The position numbers were made by a program, and so were the translations under genes. The notes below the pieces were generated by a model. That model had not been told where the DNA came from. It was given only the letters and a program-made list of their open reading frames with translations, and ran no database searches. This document shows positions 36,511 through 44,739 of a stretch of DNA of 64,000 nucleotides, one piece after another. How positions within the stretch are numbered: the first letter of the stretch is position 1; every line of letters begins with the position of its first letter. The DNA comes from Bradyrhizobium murdochi (GTDB lineage: Bacteria > Pseudomonadota > Alphaproteobacteria > Rhizobiales > Xanthobacteraceae), in the NCBI RefSeq assembly GCF_000472965.1, contig NZ_AXAU01000019.1, positions 94,341 through 158,340 of the forward strand, written 5' to 3'.

Positions 36511-36899
36511 TGCTGATCTCCCGGTGCGGGCACGGAGCCGGTTGTGGATGGCGCTTCGGCTGCAGCCTCGATGGTGTTGATCATCGCGCCGATCGGATCG
36601 GGCGCACCCGGCCGCGCAAAAGCTGGCGGCCGTTCCGGCAAGCTCTTCAGTTGGTCATATTGCGTGGCGACCAGTGGCTTCAGGCTGAGATGGCGCTCGG
36701 CAAGTCCCTGCAGCCGCAGCGGCGCATCGAGCTTGGCCCATTCCGCGCGCAGCGCCGCAATCGCATCGCGCTGCTCGCGTATCTCGGCGTTGAGCCGCAG
36801 CACACGCTCGACCCGCGCGGTCGATTCCATCTTGATCCGGTAGACATAGGCGGCTGCGAACACCAGCGCGCCGATGACGAGGAAGTGGATGATCCGCAT
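36507..36899 (-). CDS. ftsL: Cell division protein FtsL-like
   Basis: 130 codons from ATG 36899, which lies three bases from the rsmH stop; the frame extends upstream into rsmH. One N-terminal membrane helix (IIHFLVIGALVFAAAYVY) is followed by a coiled coil (ARVERVLRLNAEIREQRDAIAALRAEWAKL) and a Pro/Ala-rich tail. This is the usual FtsL layout, and the position between rsmH and ftsI is the FtsL position. Sequence identity among FtsL proteins is low, so the name rests on topology and context. Partners are expected to be FtsB and FtsQ. Confidence 0.85.
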   Translation of the reverse strand: MRIIHFLVIGALVFAAAYVYRIKMESTARVERVLRLNAEIREQRDAIAALRAEWAKLDAPLRLQGLAERHLSLKPLVATQYDQLKSLPERPPAFARPGAPDPIGAMINTIEAAAEAPSTTGSVPAPGDQQ

Positions 36900-36901
36900 G
36901 A

Positions 36902-37897
36902 TCAGCCTCCCCTCATCACGTCGGCAAGGGTCGGCCACGCCGGCAGGCGGCCTGCTGCATGCGCCGGCGCTGCGGTGCGCTCGGCAGCGCGCAGTTTCGC
37001 CGATCGCGCGCGCGGATTGGCGGCGAGCTCGGTTTCACCGGGGGTAACCGGACGCTTCGTCAGGATCTGAAAACTCGGCGCCGCCTGCGCCACTTCGGGC
37101 AAATGCCGCGAACCACCGCCAGCCTTGCCGCGCGCGTTGAGGAAATCCTTGACGATGCGGTCTTCCAGCGAATGGAACGAGACGACCACCAGCCGCCCGC
37201 CGGGCTTCAGTACGCGCTCCGCCGCTGCCAGCGCGAGATGCAGTTCGTCGAGTTCGGCGTTGACGAAGATCCGCAATGCCTGGAACGTACGCGTCGCCGG
37301 GTGAATCTCGTTGGGCTTTGAGCGCACCACCCTGCCGACGATATCGGCCAGTTGTTGGGTGGTCATAATCGGCGCCTCTTTCCGCGCCGCCACGACGGCG
37401 CGCGCGACGGCGCGGGAATGGCGCTCTTCGCCGAAGATATAGATGATGTTGGCAAGGTCGCTCTCGGAGGCCTTCGCCACCACATCGGCCGCCGTCGGCC
37501 CGTCGCGACCCATCCGCATGTCGAGCGGGCCGCCGAGCCGGAACGAGAAGCCGCGCTCGGCCTGATCGAGTTGCATCGAGGAAACCCCGACGTCCATCAC
37601 GACGCCGTCCACCGCAGGCACACCTTGCGCCGCGCAGATTTCGGCAAGGTTGGAGAATCGGTCCTCGACCAGGGTCAGCCGACCGCCGGACTGCTCGACC
37701 AGGTCGAACCCGCCGGCAACCGCCGTCCGGTCGCGATCGATGCCGATGACCTGTGTTCCCGGGATGTCGAGAATCGCGCGGCTATAGCCGCCGGCGCCGA
37801 AGGTCGCGTCGACATAGACCCCGCCGTCCCTGGGATCGAGCATCTCGACCGCCTCGCGGCCGAGCACCGAGATGTGGGGCGGCGCAGCCGGGGTCAT
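36902..37897 (-). CDS. rsmH: 16S rRNA m4C1402 methyltransferase
   Basis: 331 codons from ATG 37897 (MTPAAPPHISVLGREAVEML); the frame extends to 38080 but the extra residues are unlike the family. It N4-methylates C1402 of 16S rRNA with SAM. Motifs are VDATFGAGGYSRAIL, GIDRDRTA, and VVSFHSLEDRIVKDF near the C-terminal third. It is the first gene of the dcw block. mraZ, often immediately upstream, is not here. Confidence 0.95.
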   Translation of the reverse strand: MTPAAPPHISVLGREAVEMLDPRDGGVYVDATFGAGGYSRAILDIPGTQVIGIDRDRTAVAGGFDLVEQSGGRLTLVEDRFSNLAEICAAQGVPAVDGVVMDVGVSSMQLDQAERGFSFRLGGPLDMRMGRDGPTAADVVAKASESDLANIIYIFGEERHSRAVARAVVAARKEAPIMTTQQLADIVGRVVRSKPNEIHPATRTFQALRIFVNAELDELHLALAAAERVLKPGGRLVVVSFHSLEDRIVKDFLNARGKAGGGSRHLPEVAQAAPSFQILTKRPVTPGETELAANPRARSAKLRAAERTAAPAHAAGRLPAWPTLADVMRGG

Positions 37898-38443
37898 GCG
37901 TCGTCCTCTGGCGTTTTCCAGTTTGTGGTACGAAAACTGGACGCGAACGGGCCCATTGCGCCTCAAATCTCTGCGCTTCGCCGGGCTTTTCCGGCCAAAT
38001 GGCCGCGAACAGGTGGGATTGCCGCCTCTCGCCCGGCCCCGCGACCCCTCATTTCCAGACGGAATTTGCTGGGTTGCCATGGCAATTTCGAGCGTGAAAG
38101 AGGGCCTCGGCCGTCCCCAACCCGGTTCGGCTATTCACCACTTAGTAACGGCACTTAGCGTTAAGAAAGCGTTGATGGTCGGCCGCGGGTTTTCCGCGCT
38201 TTCGAGATACCGAACAAGGGTGATGCGCCCCGCCCACACTCGGTCAAAATACGAGAGGGAACTCGGCCGCCGCATTGCGCGGGCACGCGGTAAATGAATA
38301 GTAAACGATATTGCCGTTCGAACACGATGTTGCCGCTCTGCCGCCCGGTTTGGGTTTAAAAAATGGCTTCTGGTTCGTTCACATCTGCTGGTATTGATTC
38401 GAGGCGTCAACGCGCCCTTCCCGTTCCCAGGGCCAACGCCGAC
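37898..38443. promoter_or_regulatory. Divergent region between rsmH and the amidase; no mraZ
   Basis: About 546 bases, or 465 if the longer amidase start is used. Frames on both strands here are low-quality extensions of rsmH or short shadows. No MraZ-like protein is encoded. It should hold the promoter of the dcw operon and that of the amidase. I could not assign core promoter boxes reliably. Confidence 0.45.
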
Positions 38444-39229
38444 ATGAAGATATTTACCCCGGATTCCTCGATCGCATCCGACGTCATCCCGTCGCCGAAC
38501 TATGGCGACCGCAACAACGGCCGCGTCGCCGATATGATCCTGCTGCACTACACCGGCATGCCGGATGTGGAAGGCGCGATCGCCCAGCTCTGCACCCCCG
38601 GCACCGACGTCTCCGCGCATTACATCGTGCTGGAGGACGGCCGCATCGTGCAGAGCGTGCCGGAAGCCAAGCGCGCCTGGCACGCCGGCGTATCCTCCTG
38701 GGCCGGCGAGGAAGACATCAATTCCTGCTCGATCGGCGTCGAGATCATCAATAGCGGCCACGACTGGGGCTATCCGGATTTCCCGTCGCGCCAGATCGCC
38801 GCCGTGATCGCGCTGTGCCGCGGCATCATGCTCCGCCGCAAGATACCGGCGCATCGCGTGCTCGCACATTCCGACGTAGCGCCGGCGCGCAAGAAGGATC
38901 CCGGCGAAAAATTCCCGTGGCACTTGCTGGCGAATTCCGGTGTCGGCCATTGGGTGCAGCCGGCGCCGATCGTGCGCGGCGAAACGCTCAAGCTCGGCAG
39001 CATATCAGACGGCGTCGCCAACATGCAGGCGGCGCTCGCCAAATACGGCTACAACATCCCGACCCACGGCAAGTTCGACGGTCCGACCATGCAAGTGGTC
39101 ACCGCGTTCCAGCGCCACTTCCGCCCCGCGCGCGTCGACGGCATCGCCGATCACTCGACCATGAGTACGCTGCACGCGCTGTTGGCGAGCCTGCCGGCGG
39201 AGGCGATGACGACGGTGGCGGCGAGGTGA
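38444..39229 (+). CDS. N-acetylmuramoyl-L-alanine amidase with peptidoglycan-binding domain
   Basis: 261 codons from ATG 38444; an in-frame ATG at 38363 would add 27 residues. The N-terminal Amidase_2 (AmpD/AmiD-type) domain has Zn ligands in LLHYTG, LAHSDVAP and KKDPGEKFPW, plus the conserved SIGVEIINSGHDW. The C-terminal PG_binding_1 domain runs from SISDGVANMQAALAKYGY to GIADHSTMSTLHALL. It cleaves the amide between MurNAc and the stem peptide. No clear signal peptide is seen, so the compartment is uncertain. It is divergent from the dcw operon and probably linked to wall turnover. Confidence 0.92.
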   Translation: MKIFTPDSSIASDVIPSPNYGDRNNGRVADMILLHYTGMPDVEGAIAQLCTPGTDVSAHYIVLEDGRIVQSVPEAKRAWHAGVSSWAGEEDINSCSIGVEIINSGHDWGYPDFPSRQIAAVIALCRGIMLRRKIPAHRVLAHSDVAPARKKDPGEKFPWHLLANSGVGHWVQPAPIVRGETLKLGSISDGVANMQAALAKYGYNIPTHGKFDGPTMQVVTAFQRHFRPARVDGIADHSTMSTLHALLASLPAEAMTTVAAR

Positions 39230-39237
39230 TTGCACTC

Positions 39238-39258
39238 CCTCGCCCCGCTCTTGCGGGG
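39238..39258. repeat. Left arm of an inverted pair around the VOC gene
   Basis: A 21-base unit containing CGCCCCGCTCTTGCGGGG. Its exact reverse complement is at 39867-39887. Confidence 0.85.
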
Positions 39259-39359
39259 TCGAGACGAGCGAAGCTCGCTCTTAGGCGGATCGGCCTCGGA
39301 CGCGCTCGCTGACATTGGTCGCTCCTCGCCATTTGTCTTCGTATTGCTTCGTATTGCGC

Positions 39360-39797
39360 TCAGCTAAGTTCTTGGGCGAGTCCGATGAGAAGCCCTTCAG
39401 GCCCACGGATGTAGCAGAGGCGATACGCGTCTTTATACTGAACTACTTCGCCTACGAGCTGCGCGCCGCGCGTGCGGAGCCTTTCAAGCGTCTCGTCGAT
39501 GTCGTCCACGGCGAACATGACGCGGAGGTAGCCCAGGGCGTTGACCGGAGCGTTCCGGTGATCTGCGACGACAGGCGGCGTGAGGAAGCAGGAGAGCTCG
39601 AGCCGGCTGTGGCCGTCCGGTGTACGCATCATGGCAATCTCGACGCGCTGATCGCCCAGACCAGTGACGCGCCCGGCCCATTCTCCTTCGATCGTAGCCC
39701 GCCCTTCGAGCTCGAGGCCGAGTTCGCGAAAGAAATCAATCGTCCCTCCGAGGTCTTCGACGACGATTCCTACGTTGTCCATCCGCTTGAGCGCCAT
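39360..39797 (-). CDS. VOC-superfamily (glyoxalase/bleomycin-resistance-like) protein
   Basis: 145 codons from ATG 39797 (MALKRMDNVGIVVEDL); the frame extends to 39845. Two beta-alpha-beta-beta-beta modules of the vicinal-oxygen-chelate fold can be followed: DNVGIVVEDLGGTIDFFRELG in the first, YLRVMFAVDDIDETLERL and YIRGPEGLLIGLAQEL in the second. A metal-dependent lyase or a sequestering protein are both possible. The gene is enclosed by an exact 21-base inverted repeat and has no operon partner. Confidence 0.82.
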   Translation of the reverse strand: MALKRMDNVGIVVEDLGGTIDFFRELGLELEGRATIEGEWAGRVTGLGDQRVEIAMMRTPDGHSRLELSCFLTPPVVADHRNAPVNALGYLRVMFAVDDIDETLERLRTRGAQLVGEVVQYKDAYRLCYIRGPEGLLIGLAQELS

Positions 39798-39866
39798 GTT
39801 TCCAATCTCCAACTCACCCGAATTGCACCGGACGATGCTTCGCATCGCTGAGGCAATCCGATTTCT

Positions 39867-39887
39867 CCCCGCAAGAGCGGGGCGAGG
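39867..39887. repeat. Right arm of the inverted pair around the VOC gene
   Basis: Exact reverse complement of 39238-39258, 608 bases away. Confidence 0.85.
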
Positions 39888-39893
39888 TTAGTC

Positions 39894-41129
39894 CTAACCC
39901 ATCTCTGCAATCCTTCGCGCATACAGTCTTCGCAACGGCTCCAACTGCGTCGCAGCCGTCGCCTCCTGATACGCCTCCCGCGCCGCGTCGTGCCGGCCGA
40001 GCCGGCGCAGCAAATCAGCGCGGACGGCCGGCAGCAGCTCATAACTCTTCAGCCCACCGCGCGCTTCCAGCGCATCGACCAGATCGAGCGCCCGCGCCGG
40101 CCCATCGACCATCGACACCGCAGCAGCGTGATTGAGTTCGATCACCGGCGACGGGCTGATCCGAAGCAGCACCTCGTAGAGCCCGGCGATCTGCCGCCAG
40201 TCGGTGTCTTCGTAACTGGGCGCGCGCGCATGCAGAGCGGCAATCGCCGCCTGCACCGCATAGGATTGCGGCCGGCCCGGCACCCTCAGTGCCTCCTCCA
40301 CAAGAAGCAAGCCTTCCGCTATCTGTGCACGATCCCATAGCGTGCGGTCCTGTTCTTCCAGCAGCACGATGTCGCCGCCTGCGGTCTGGCGCCCGGCGCG
40401 CCGCGCATCATGCAGCAGCATCAGGGCGAGCAGGCCCTTGATCTCGCCGCGTCCGGGCATCAACCCATCGAGCAGCCGCGCCAGCCGGATCGCCTCGCGC
40501 GCGAGATCCGGCCGCATCAGGCCTTCCCCTGACGTGGCCGCGTATCCTTCGGTGAAGACGAGATAGACCACCGCGAGGACGCCGCGCAGCCGCGGATCCA
40601 GCGCCTCGCGCTCCGGCACCTCATAGGGAATGCCCGCAAGACGGATTTTTTGCTTGGCCCGCAGCAGGCGTTGCGCCATCGCATCTTCGCTGGCGAGAAA
40701 GGCGCGCGCGACCTGCGCCGTCGTGAGCCCGCATACCGTGCGCAGCGTCAGCGCGACCTGCGCCTCGGCGGCAAAGGAGGGGTGACAGCACGTGAAAATC
40801 AGCCGCAGCATGTCGTCGTCAAGCGCGCTGTCGGCGTCCTCGCATGGTTCGGACGCGTTGAGCAGCAGCTCATGCGTCAGCTCTTGCTGCTTGCCGCGAA
40901 ATGCAATGTTGCGTCTGATGCGATCGACCGCCTTGTTGCGGCCGACATTGACCAGCCAGGCGCGTGGATTGGACGGCAGGCCCGCGGTCGGCCAGCGTTC
41001 CAGCGCCACCGCGAACGCATCCTGCAAGGCATCCTCGGCCAGATCGAAATCGCCGACGAGACGGATCAGCGTGGCCAGCGCCCGCCCCGTCTCGTCGCGG
41101 AATGTTTTTTCGATCTCGCGTGGTGTCAT
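39894..41129 (-). CDS. ECF42-type RNA polymerase sigma factor with C-terminal extension
   Basis: 411 codons, about twice a normal ECF sigma. Region 2 covers roughly 10-80 (DFDLAEDALQDAFAVALERW, NPRAWLVNVGRNKAVDRIRR). Region 4 is near 120-175 (LTLRTVCGLTTAQVARAFL). Residues from about 180 form an all-helical, TPR-like extension (ELNHAAAVSMVDGPARALDLVDAL). This is the architecture of group ECF42, which lacks a classical anti-sigma factor and is usually encoded with DGPF/YCII proteins. Such a gene lies upstream at 41267-41617. The extension is thought to control activity. Confidence 0.9.
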   Translation of the reverse strand: MTPREIEKTFRDETGRALATLIRLVGDFDLAEDALQDAFAVALERWPTAGLPSNPRAWLVNVGRNKAVDRIRRNIAFRGKQQELTHELLLNASEPCEDADSALDDDMLRLIFTCCHPSFAAEAQVALTLRTVCGLTTAQVARAFLASEDAMAQRLLRAKQKIRLAGIPYEVPEREALDPRLRGVLAVVYLVFTEGYAATSGEGLMRPDLAREAIRLARLLDGLMPGRGEIKGLLALMLLHDARRAGRQTAGGDIVLLEEQDRTLWDRAQIAEGLLLVEEALRVPGRPQSYAVQAAIAALHARAPSYEDTDWRQIAGLYEVLLRISPSPVIELNHAAAVSMVDGPARALDLVDALEARGGLKSYELLPAVRADLLRRLGRHDAAREAYQEATAATQLEPLRRLYARRIAEMG

Positions 41130-41144
41130 GCGATCTCAATGGTT

Positions 41145-41264
41145 GTCATTCCGGGGCGATGCCAAGCATCGAACTACGATGCGCAATTGCGCCTCGGAGA
41201 ATCTCGAGCTTCCCCAATGTGCAATTGCACATTGGGGTTCGCGCTTTGCGCGCCCCGGAACGAC
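41145..41264. repeat. Family A palindromic repeat (A6) with an extra inner palindrome
   Basis: Outer ends GTCATTCCGGGGCG and CGCCCCGGAACGAC. The centre carries GATGCGCAATTGCGC and CCAATGTGCAATTGCACATTGG. It lies between the DGPF gene and the sigma factor. Confidence 0.85.
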
Positions 41265-41266
41265 GC

Positions 41267-41617
41267 CTAATCATAGACCATGATCGGCCTGACCTCGATC
41301 GAACCAACCCTGGCGGTGGGAATTCTGGCGGCAATGCCCAGCGCCTCATCGAGATCCTTGGCCTCGACCAGATAATAACCGCCGAGCTGCTCGCGCGTCT
41401 CCGCAAACGGACCGTCCGTCGTCAACATCTTGCCGTCGCGGACGCGCACGGTCGTGGCGGTCGTCGTCGCCTGCAGCGCGTCGCCGGCCTTGAAATTGCC
41501 GCTCTGGACGATGGATTGGGTGAATGCGCGGTACTCCGCCGTCAGCTTCTGGAGCTCGGAAGCGTCCATCTTTGCCTGCTCGGCTTCGTTTCGGTAGATC
41601 AACAACAGATACTGCAT
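41267..41617 (-). CDS. YCII/DGPF-domain protein, partner of the sigma factor
   Basis: 116 codons from ATG 41617, preceded by AAGGAG nine bases upstream, which decides this start over the longer frame to 41677. The fold is a ferredoxin-like YCII dimer: MQYLLLIYRNEAEQ at the N-terminus and the diagnostic DGPF within MLTTDGPFAETREQLGGYYLVEA. Proteins of this family accompany ECF42 sigma factors, as here. Their biochemical role is unsettled. Cotranscription with the sigma gene would have to read through the A6 repeat. Confidence 0.9.
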   Translation of the reverse strand: MQYLLLIYRNEAEQAKMDASELQKLTAEYRAFTQSIVQSGNFKAGDALQATTTATTVRVRDGKMLTTDGPFAETREQLGGYYLVEAKDLDEALGIAARIPTARVGSIEVRPIMVYD

Positions 41618-41770
41618 CTTTGAAACTCCTTTTGACCGGCTGGATCGCCGACACCCAGTCGGGTGGGCCCCCCGCAAAACGACATCGCCACGGAAATTTA
41701 TTTTTGGCGGTAGGGCGGCCCCTTCCGGGAAGCTGGGATATAGGAAGCATGAACATTTGCCACCGGATAT

Positions 41771-42202
41771 TCAGGACTTCCCGCCGGCCTCCGCAAGCTT
41801 CCGCCTCAGCTCCCTGACTTCCTCAAACCGTTTCGTCACGTCTCGCATGACCGCCACGGTGCCTGCGACCTCCTGCGACTCGTCTCGCAGCAGCACAATG
41901 GTGAACTCGACCGAGATCCGCCGACCATCCTTGGTCAACCCGGGCACGGACAACAGGTCGCCGTGGCCGTAGCGGCTCGTTCCCGTCGCCATCGTGTGTC
42001 GAAAGCCTTCCCAGTGCCGTGCGCGCAAATTCTCAGGGATAATCAGGTCGAGCGATTGGCCGATGGTCTCTCCAGCCGGAAATCCAAAGATCCGTTCGGC
42101 GCCGGGATTCCAGAACGTGATGCGGCCCTCGCGATCGGTCGCGATAATTGCGTCGGAGGCGCTGTGCAGCAGCGCTTCGCCAAGACCGGCAGGAATGTTC
42201 AT
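41771..42202 (-). CDS. Single-domain PAS protein
   Basis: 143 codons from ATG 42202 (MNIPAGLGEALLHSASDAIIATDREG); an upstream ATG at 42226 is less likely. A complete PAS fold with S-box features runs to about 125: ITFWNPGAERIFGFPAGETIGQS, GRRISVEFTIVLLRDES, and VAVMRDVTKRFEEV. A short helix follows. No kinase, GGDEF or HTH domain is attached, so it must signal through a partner. No haem or flavin residues can be assigned safely. It is divergent from rnpB. Confidence 0.82.
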   Translation of the reverse strand: MNIPAGLGEALLHSASDAIIATDREGRITFWNPGAERIFGFPAGETIGQSLDLIIPENLRARHWEGFRHTMATGTSRYGHGDLLSVPGLTKDGRRISVEFTIVLLRDESQEVAGTVAVMRDVTKRFEEVRELRRKLAEAGGKS

Positions 42203-42345
42203 CGCGCCTCCGCTACCGATCCTCAAAATCGATCAGTCAGCATCAAATGCCGCCATGCCGCTTCTGTCAAAATCGCGCATATGGAACCCGATTAACCATT
42301 GCTTTTCCTTGACGCGGCGCGCCGGAATCCCCATTCGTAAGGCAT

Positions 42346-42763
42346 CAGTCGGCCGGACGGCCGCTCCCGCTACGGTCGAAAGGCTGCGGGGGAGGAAAGT
42401 CCGGGCTCCATCGACATGCGGTGCCGGATAACGTCCGGCGGGGGTAACCCTAGGGAAAGTGCCACAGAAAACGAACCGCCTTCCTTCGCCTTCGGGCTTC
42501 GGAGGGTAAGGGTGAAAAGGTGCGGTAAGAGCGCACCGCGTCTCCGGCAACGGAAACGGCATGGCAAACCCCACCGGGAGCAAAACCGAATAGGGACGGC
42601 AACGCGGGCTGTTCGCGAAAGCGATAACGCCGCAGGGCGATGTCAGGCTCGCCGTCCGGGTAGGTTGCTCGAGGCCATGTGCGAACATGGTCCCAGAGGA
42701 ATGGCCGTCACGTATCATTCGAAAGAATGGTGCCCTACAGAACCCGGCTTACAGGCTGGCTGA
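42346..42763 (+). ncRNA. rnpB: RNase P RNA, class A
   Basis: The catalytic RNA of RNase P, which matures tRNA 5' ends. The P1 helix pairs CAGTCGGCC (42346-42354) with GGCTGGCTG (42754-42762), nine pairs with two G-U. Hallmarks in order are GAGGAAAGTCCGGGCTCC, CCACAGAAA, GGTAAGAGCGCACCG, GGCAAACCCCACC, GAGCAAAACCGAATAG, and near the 3' end CTACAGAACCCGGCTTACAG. The length of 418 fits alphaproteobacteria. Minus-strand open frames here are incidental. Confidence 0.97.
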
Positions 42764-42779
42764 TATGTTATGAATGAGG

Positions 42780-42820
42780 GGGGCTCGGCGCGAACACGCC
42801 GGGCCCCTCGCCATTTTGTT
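42780..42820 (+). terminator. rnpB terminator
   Basis: GGGGCTCGGCG (42780-42790) pairs with CGCCGGGCCCC (42797-42807) as an 11-bp stem with a 6-base loop. ATTTTGTTTG follows. It begins 17 bases after rnpB. Confidence 0.85.
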
Positions 42821-42840
42821 TGACGTCGCGCAAAACAATC

Positions 42841-43569
42841 TCAATCGCGCCCCGCCTCCCCGATCGCCTGCGCCAGCCGCGCCGGGTTGCTGAAGAACAT
42901 CTCATGACTGCCGTCGCATTCGACCAGCCGGAACAGGCCGAGCCGCTCCGACAAGCGCGGATGCCATGGCAGGCCGTGCGGCAGGGCAATGTCCTGCCTG
43001 CAATTGACATAGGACTTGCCGACCGGCAGCTCCGCCAGGGGACGCTTCAGCGCGATCTTGTCGGTGAACGTCTTATACGGATGCAGATTGAGTTTGGCGT
43101 AGGCGGATTTCGCCAGTTCGAGATCGGCGTCGTTGATGAAGGCATCGCGCCAGATTTCGAACGGCAGCATCACCGCGTTGTTGTTGGCAGCGGCCACGGC
43201 ATCGAACAGGCCGACATAGTGCGGCGGCACCATGTCGTTGAGGCACTGCCCATCCAGCGGGACAAAGGCGTTGACGTAGATAAGGCGTTTGATCCTGTCA
43301 GTTAGACGGTCGGCAACGCCGGAGATCACCATCCCGCCGTAGGAGTGGCCGACCAGCCTGATATCGCGGAGATTGTTCGCCTCGATGTAAGCGACGACGG
43401 ACGAGATCGCCTGCTCGAGTCCTGTTTTCTCGCGATCGTCATCCTTGTCGTTGCCGGCGACCGTCGGGCAATGCACGACGTGGCCGCTCTTGCGAAGATG
43501 TCCGGCCACCGCTTCCATCTCGGCGCCGGTATGCCACGCGCCGTGAACAAGAACATAGATGTCTGACAT
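42841..43569 (-). CDS. Alpha/beta hydrolase (salicylate-esterase-like)
   Basis: 242 codons. The N-terminus MSDIYVLVHGAWHTG supplies the oxyanion HG. The nucleophile elbow is GHSYGG, and the catalytic histidine lies in CDGSHEMFF near residue 220. The compact size and IYVNAFVPLDGQ loop match small plant-esterase-like hydrolases (SABP2/EstC type). The substrate is unknown. It is about 46% similar by eye in layout to the second hydrolase at 44740, and both lie in one direction with an AraC gene between them. Confidence 0.85.
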   Translation of the reverse strand: MSDIYVLVHGAWHTGAEMEAVAGHLRKSGHVVHCPTVAGNDKDDDREKTGLEQAISSVVAYIEANNLRDIRLVGHSYGGMVISGVADRLTDRIKRLIYVNAFVPLDGQCLNDMVPPHYVGLFDAVAAANNNAVMLPFEIWRDAFINDADLELAKSAYAKLNLHPYKTFTDKIALKRPLAELPVGKSYVNCRQDIALPHGLPWHPRLSERLGLFRLVECDGSHEMFFSNPARLAQAIGEAGRD

Positions 43570-43580
43570 TCCGTTTCCCC

Positions 43581-43599
43581 CTGATTTTCTGGAAATCAG
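43581..43599. promoter_or_regulatory. Palindrome upstream of the hydrolase
   Basis: CTGATTT and AAATCAG form a 7-bp inverted repeat with a 5-base spacer, 12 bases before the hydrolase start at 43569. It could be an operator for the neighbouring AraC protein or an mRNA hairpin. Confidence 0.35.
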
Positions 43600-43669
43600 A
43601 CATTGATAGGGACGGCTATTCCCGGATGGCCGGATTCGGCCACCGTTATCGCCTGATTGCGCCAGGCTC

Positions 43670-44635
43670 CTAGCGCTGCTGCCGGAAGGCGCCTGGCGTC
43701 ATGCCGAGGTATCTGCGGCATTGGCGGATGAAGTGGGACGGATCGGAAAAGCCGACCCGCAGCCCGATTCCGCCGACGCTGATGCGATCGAAGCGCTGCT
43801 CGCTCAGCATCCTGCGCGCCGCCGTCATGCGGCAATCGTTGAGCAGTCCGCTGAACGTCAGGCCGGCTCTGTTGAGACAGCGATGCAGGGTTCGTTCCGA
43901 GACACGCAGATGTGCGGCGATGGTCGCAGCCGTCAAACCGGGTTCGGCGTAGCGCAGCCGGATGGCCCGGCCGATCTGGTCCAACAGCTTCGCCGCATCG
44001 CGCTGCTCGGAGGGAGCGGCCGGAATCTCGCTTCCGAACGCGAGCGCCAGCAGCGATCCGAGCTGGTCGGTCAGAACCTGTGCAGGAAGGGGCCGCTCGA
44101 TCGCCAGTTGCGGCGTCAACTGGCAAGCAAACGCGCTGAGCGCCGCGCCCCAGCCCGCGCGCCCATCGATACGATGCCCGATGCGCTGCTCCGGATCGGT
44201 GATCCAGGATTCGACCCACGCGATCGGCAGCTCCAGCGAAAGCGTGTTCGAGGTCAGCGGAAAGTTGAACTCATAGCAGCGCCGGGAGTCCAGCAGCACG
44301 AGATCACCGGGCTGCAGGCGCGACGCGTGGCCGTTCTGCATGGCGGTCCAGTCATTGTCGGTCTTGCACAGCAGGTAATAGTAGTTCGATGCACTGCGCG
44401 CGAGGCTGGCTTTCCTGCGGTAGACGTGCTGCGCCGAGCCCTCGACGCGGTTGATGCCGATCGTGTCGAGTTGCCCGCGCTGAACGGAGCAGTCGAAGCC
44501 CGACCGCACCGGCGTCGTGATATCCATTTCGAGAAAACATTCGCAGACGGCGCCGATCCAATAGTCCAGGCGCCGTTCCGGCTCGACCAGGCCGGTTGAC
44601 CACGTCTCGATGACTGAAGTCGTTCTGGCCGCCAT
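43670..44635 (-). CDS. AraC-family transcriptional regulator
   Basis: 321 codons from ATG 44635, preceded by GGAGGGCAGGCC; the frame extends a further 120 codons in non-homologous sequence, so the shorter start is chosen. The N-terminal domain fits AraC_binding_2 (cupin-like, with LQPGDLVLLDSRRCYEF). The C-terminal double HTH begins near 225 (TAATIAAHLRVSERTLHRCLNRAGLTFSGLL) and ends with VGFSDPSHFIRQCRRYLGMTPGAFR. It probably controls the flanking hydrolases. The inducer is unknown. Confidence 0.9.
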   Translation of the reverse strand: MAARTTSVIETWSTGLVEPERRLDYWIGAVCECFLEMDITTPVRSGFDCSVQRGQLDTIGINRVEGSAQHVYRRKASLARSASNYYYLLCKTDNDWTAMQNGHASRLQPGDLVLLDSRRCYEFNFPLTSNTLSLELPIAWVESWITDPEQRIGHRIDGRAGWGAALSAFACQLTPQLAIERPLPAQVLTDQLGSLLALAFGSEIPAAPSEQRDAAKLLDQIGRAIRLRYAEPGLTAATIAAHLRVSERTLHRCLNRAGLTFSGLLNDCRMTAARRMLSEQRFDRISVGGIGLRVGFSDPSHFIRQCRRYLGMTPGAFRQQR

Positions 44636-44739
44636 GGCCTGCCCTCCGCGATCGATGTCGACCACCGGTTTGCCAGCTTGTTGGGCGCGTGGCGGAGAGT
44701 CAATCCGCCTGCGACATCTCGTAGATGGGGATAACGGGC

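Noticed and set aside
42233..42718. 161-codon minus-strand frame
   Set aside because: It covers the RNase P RNA, whose conserved core and P1 pairing explain the sequence. The translation resembles nothing.
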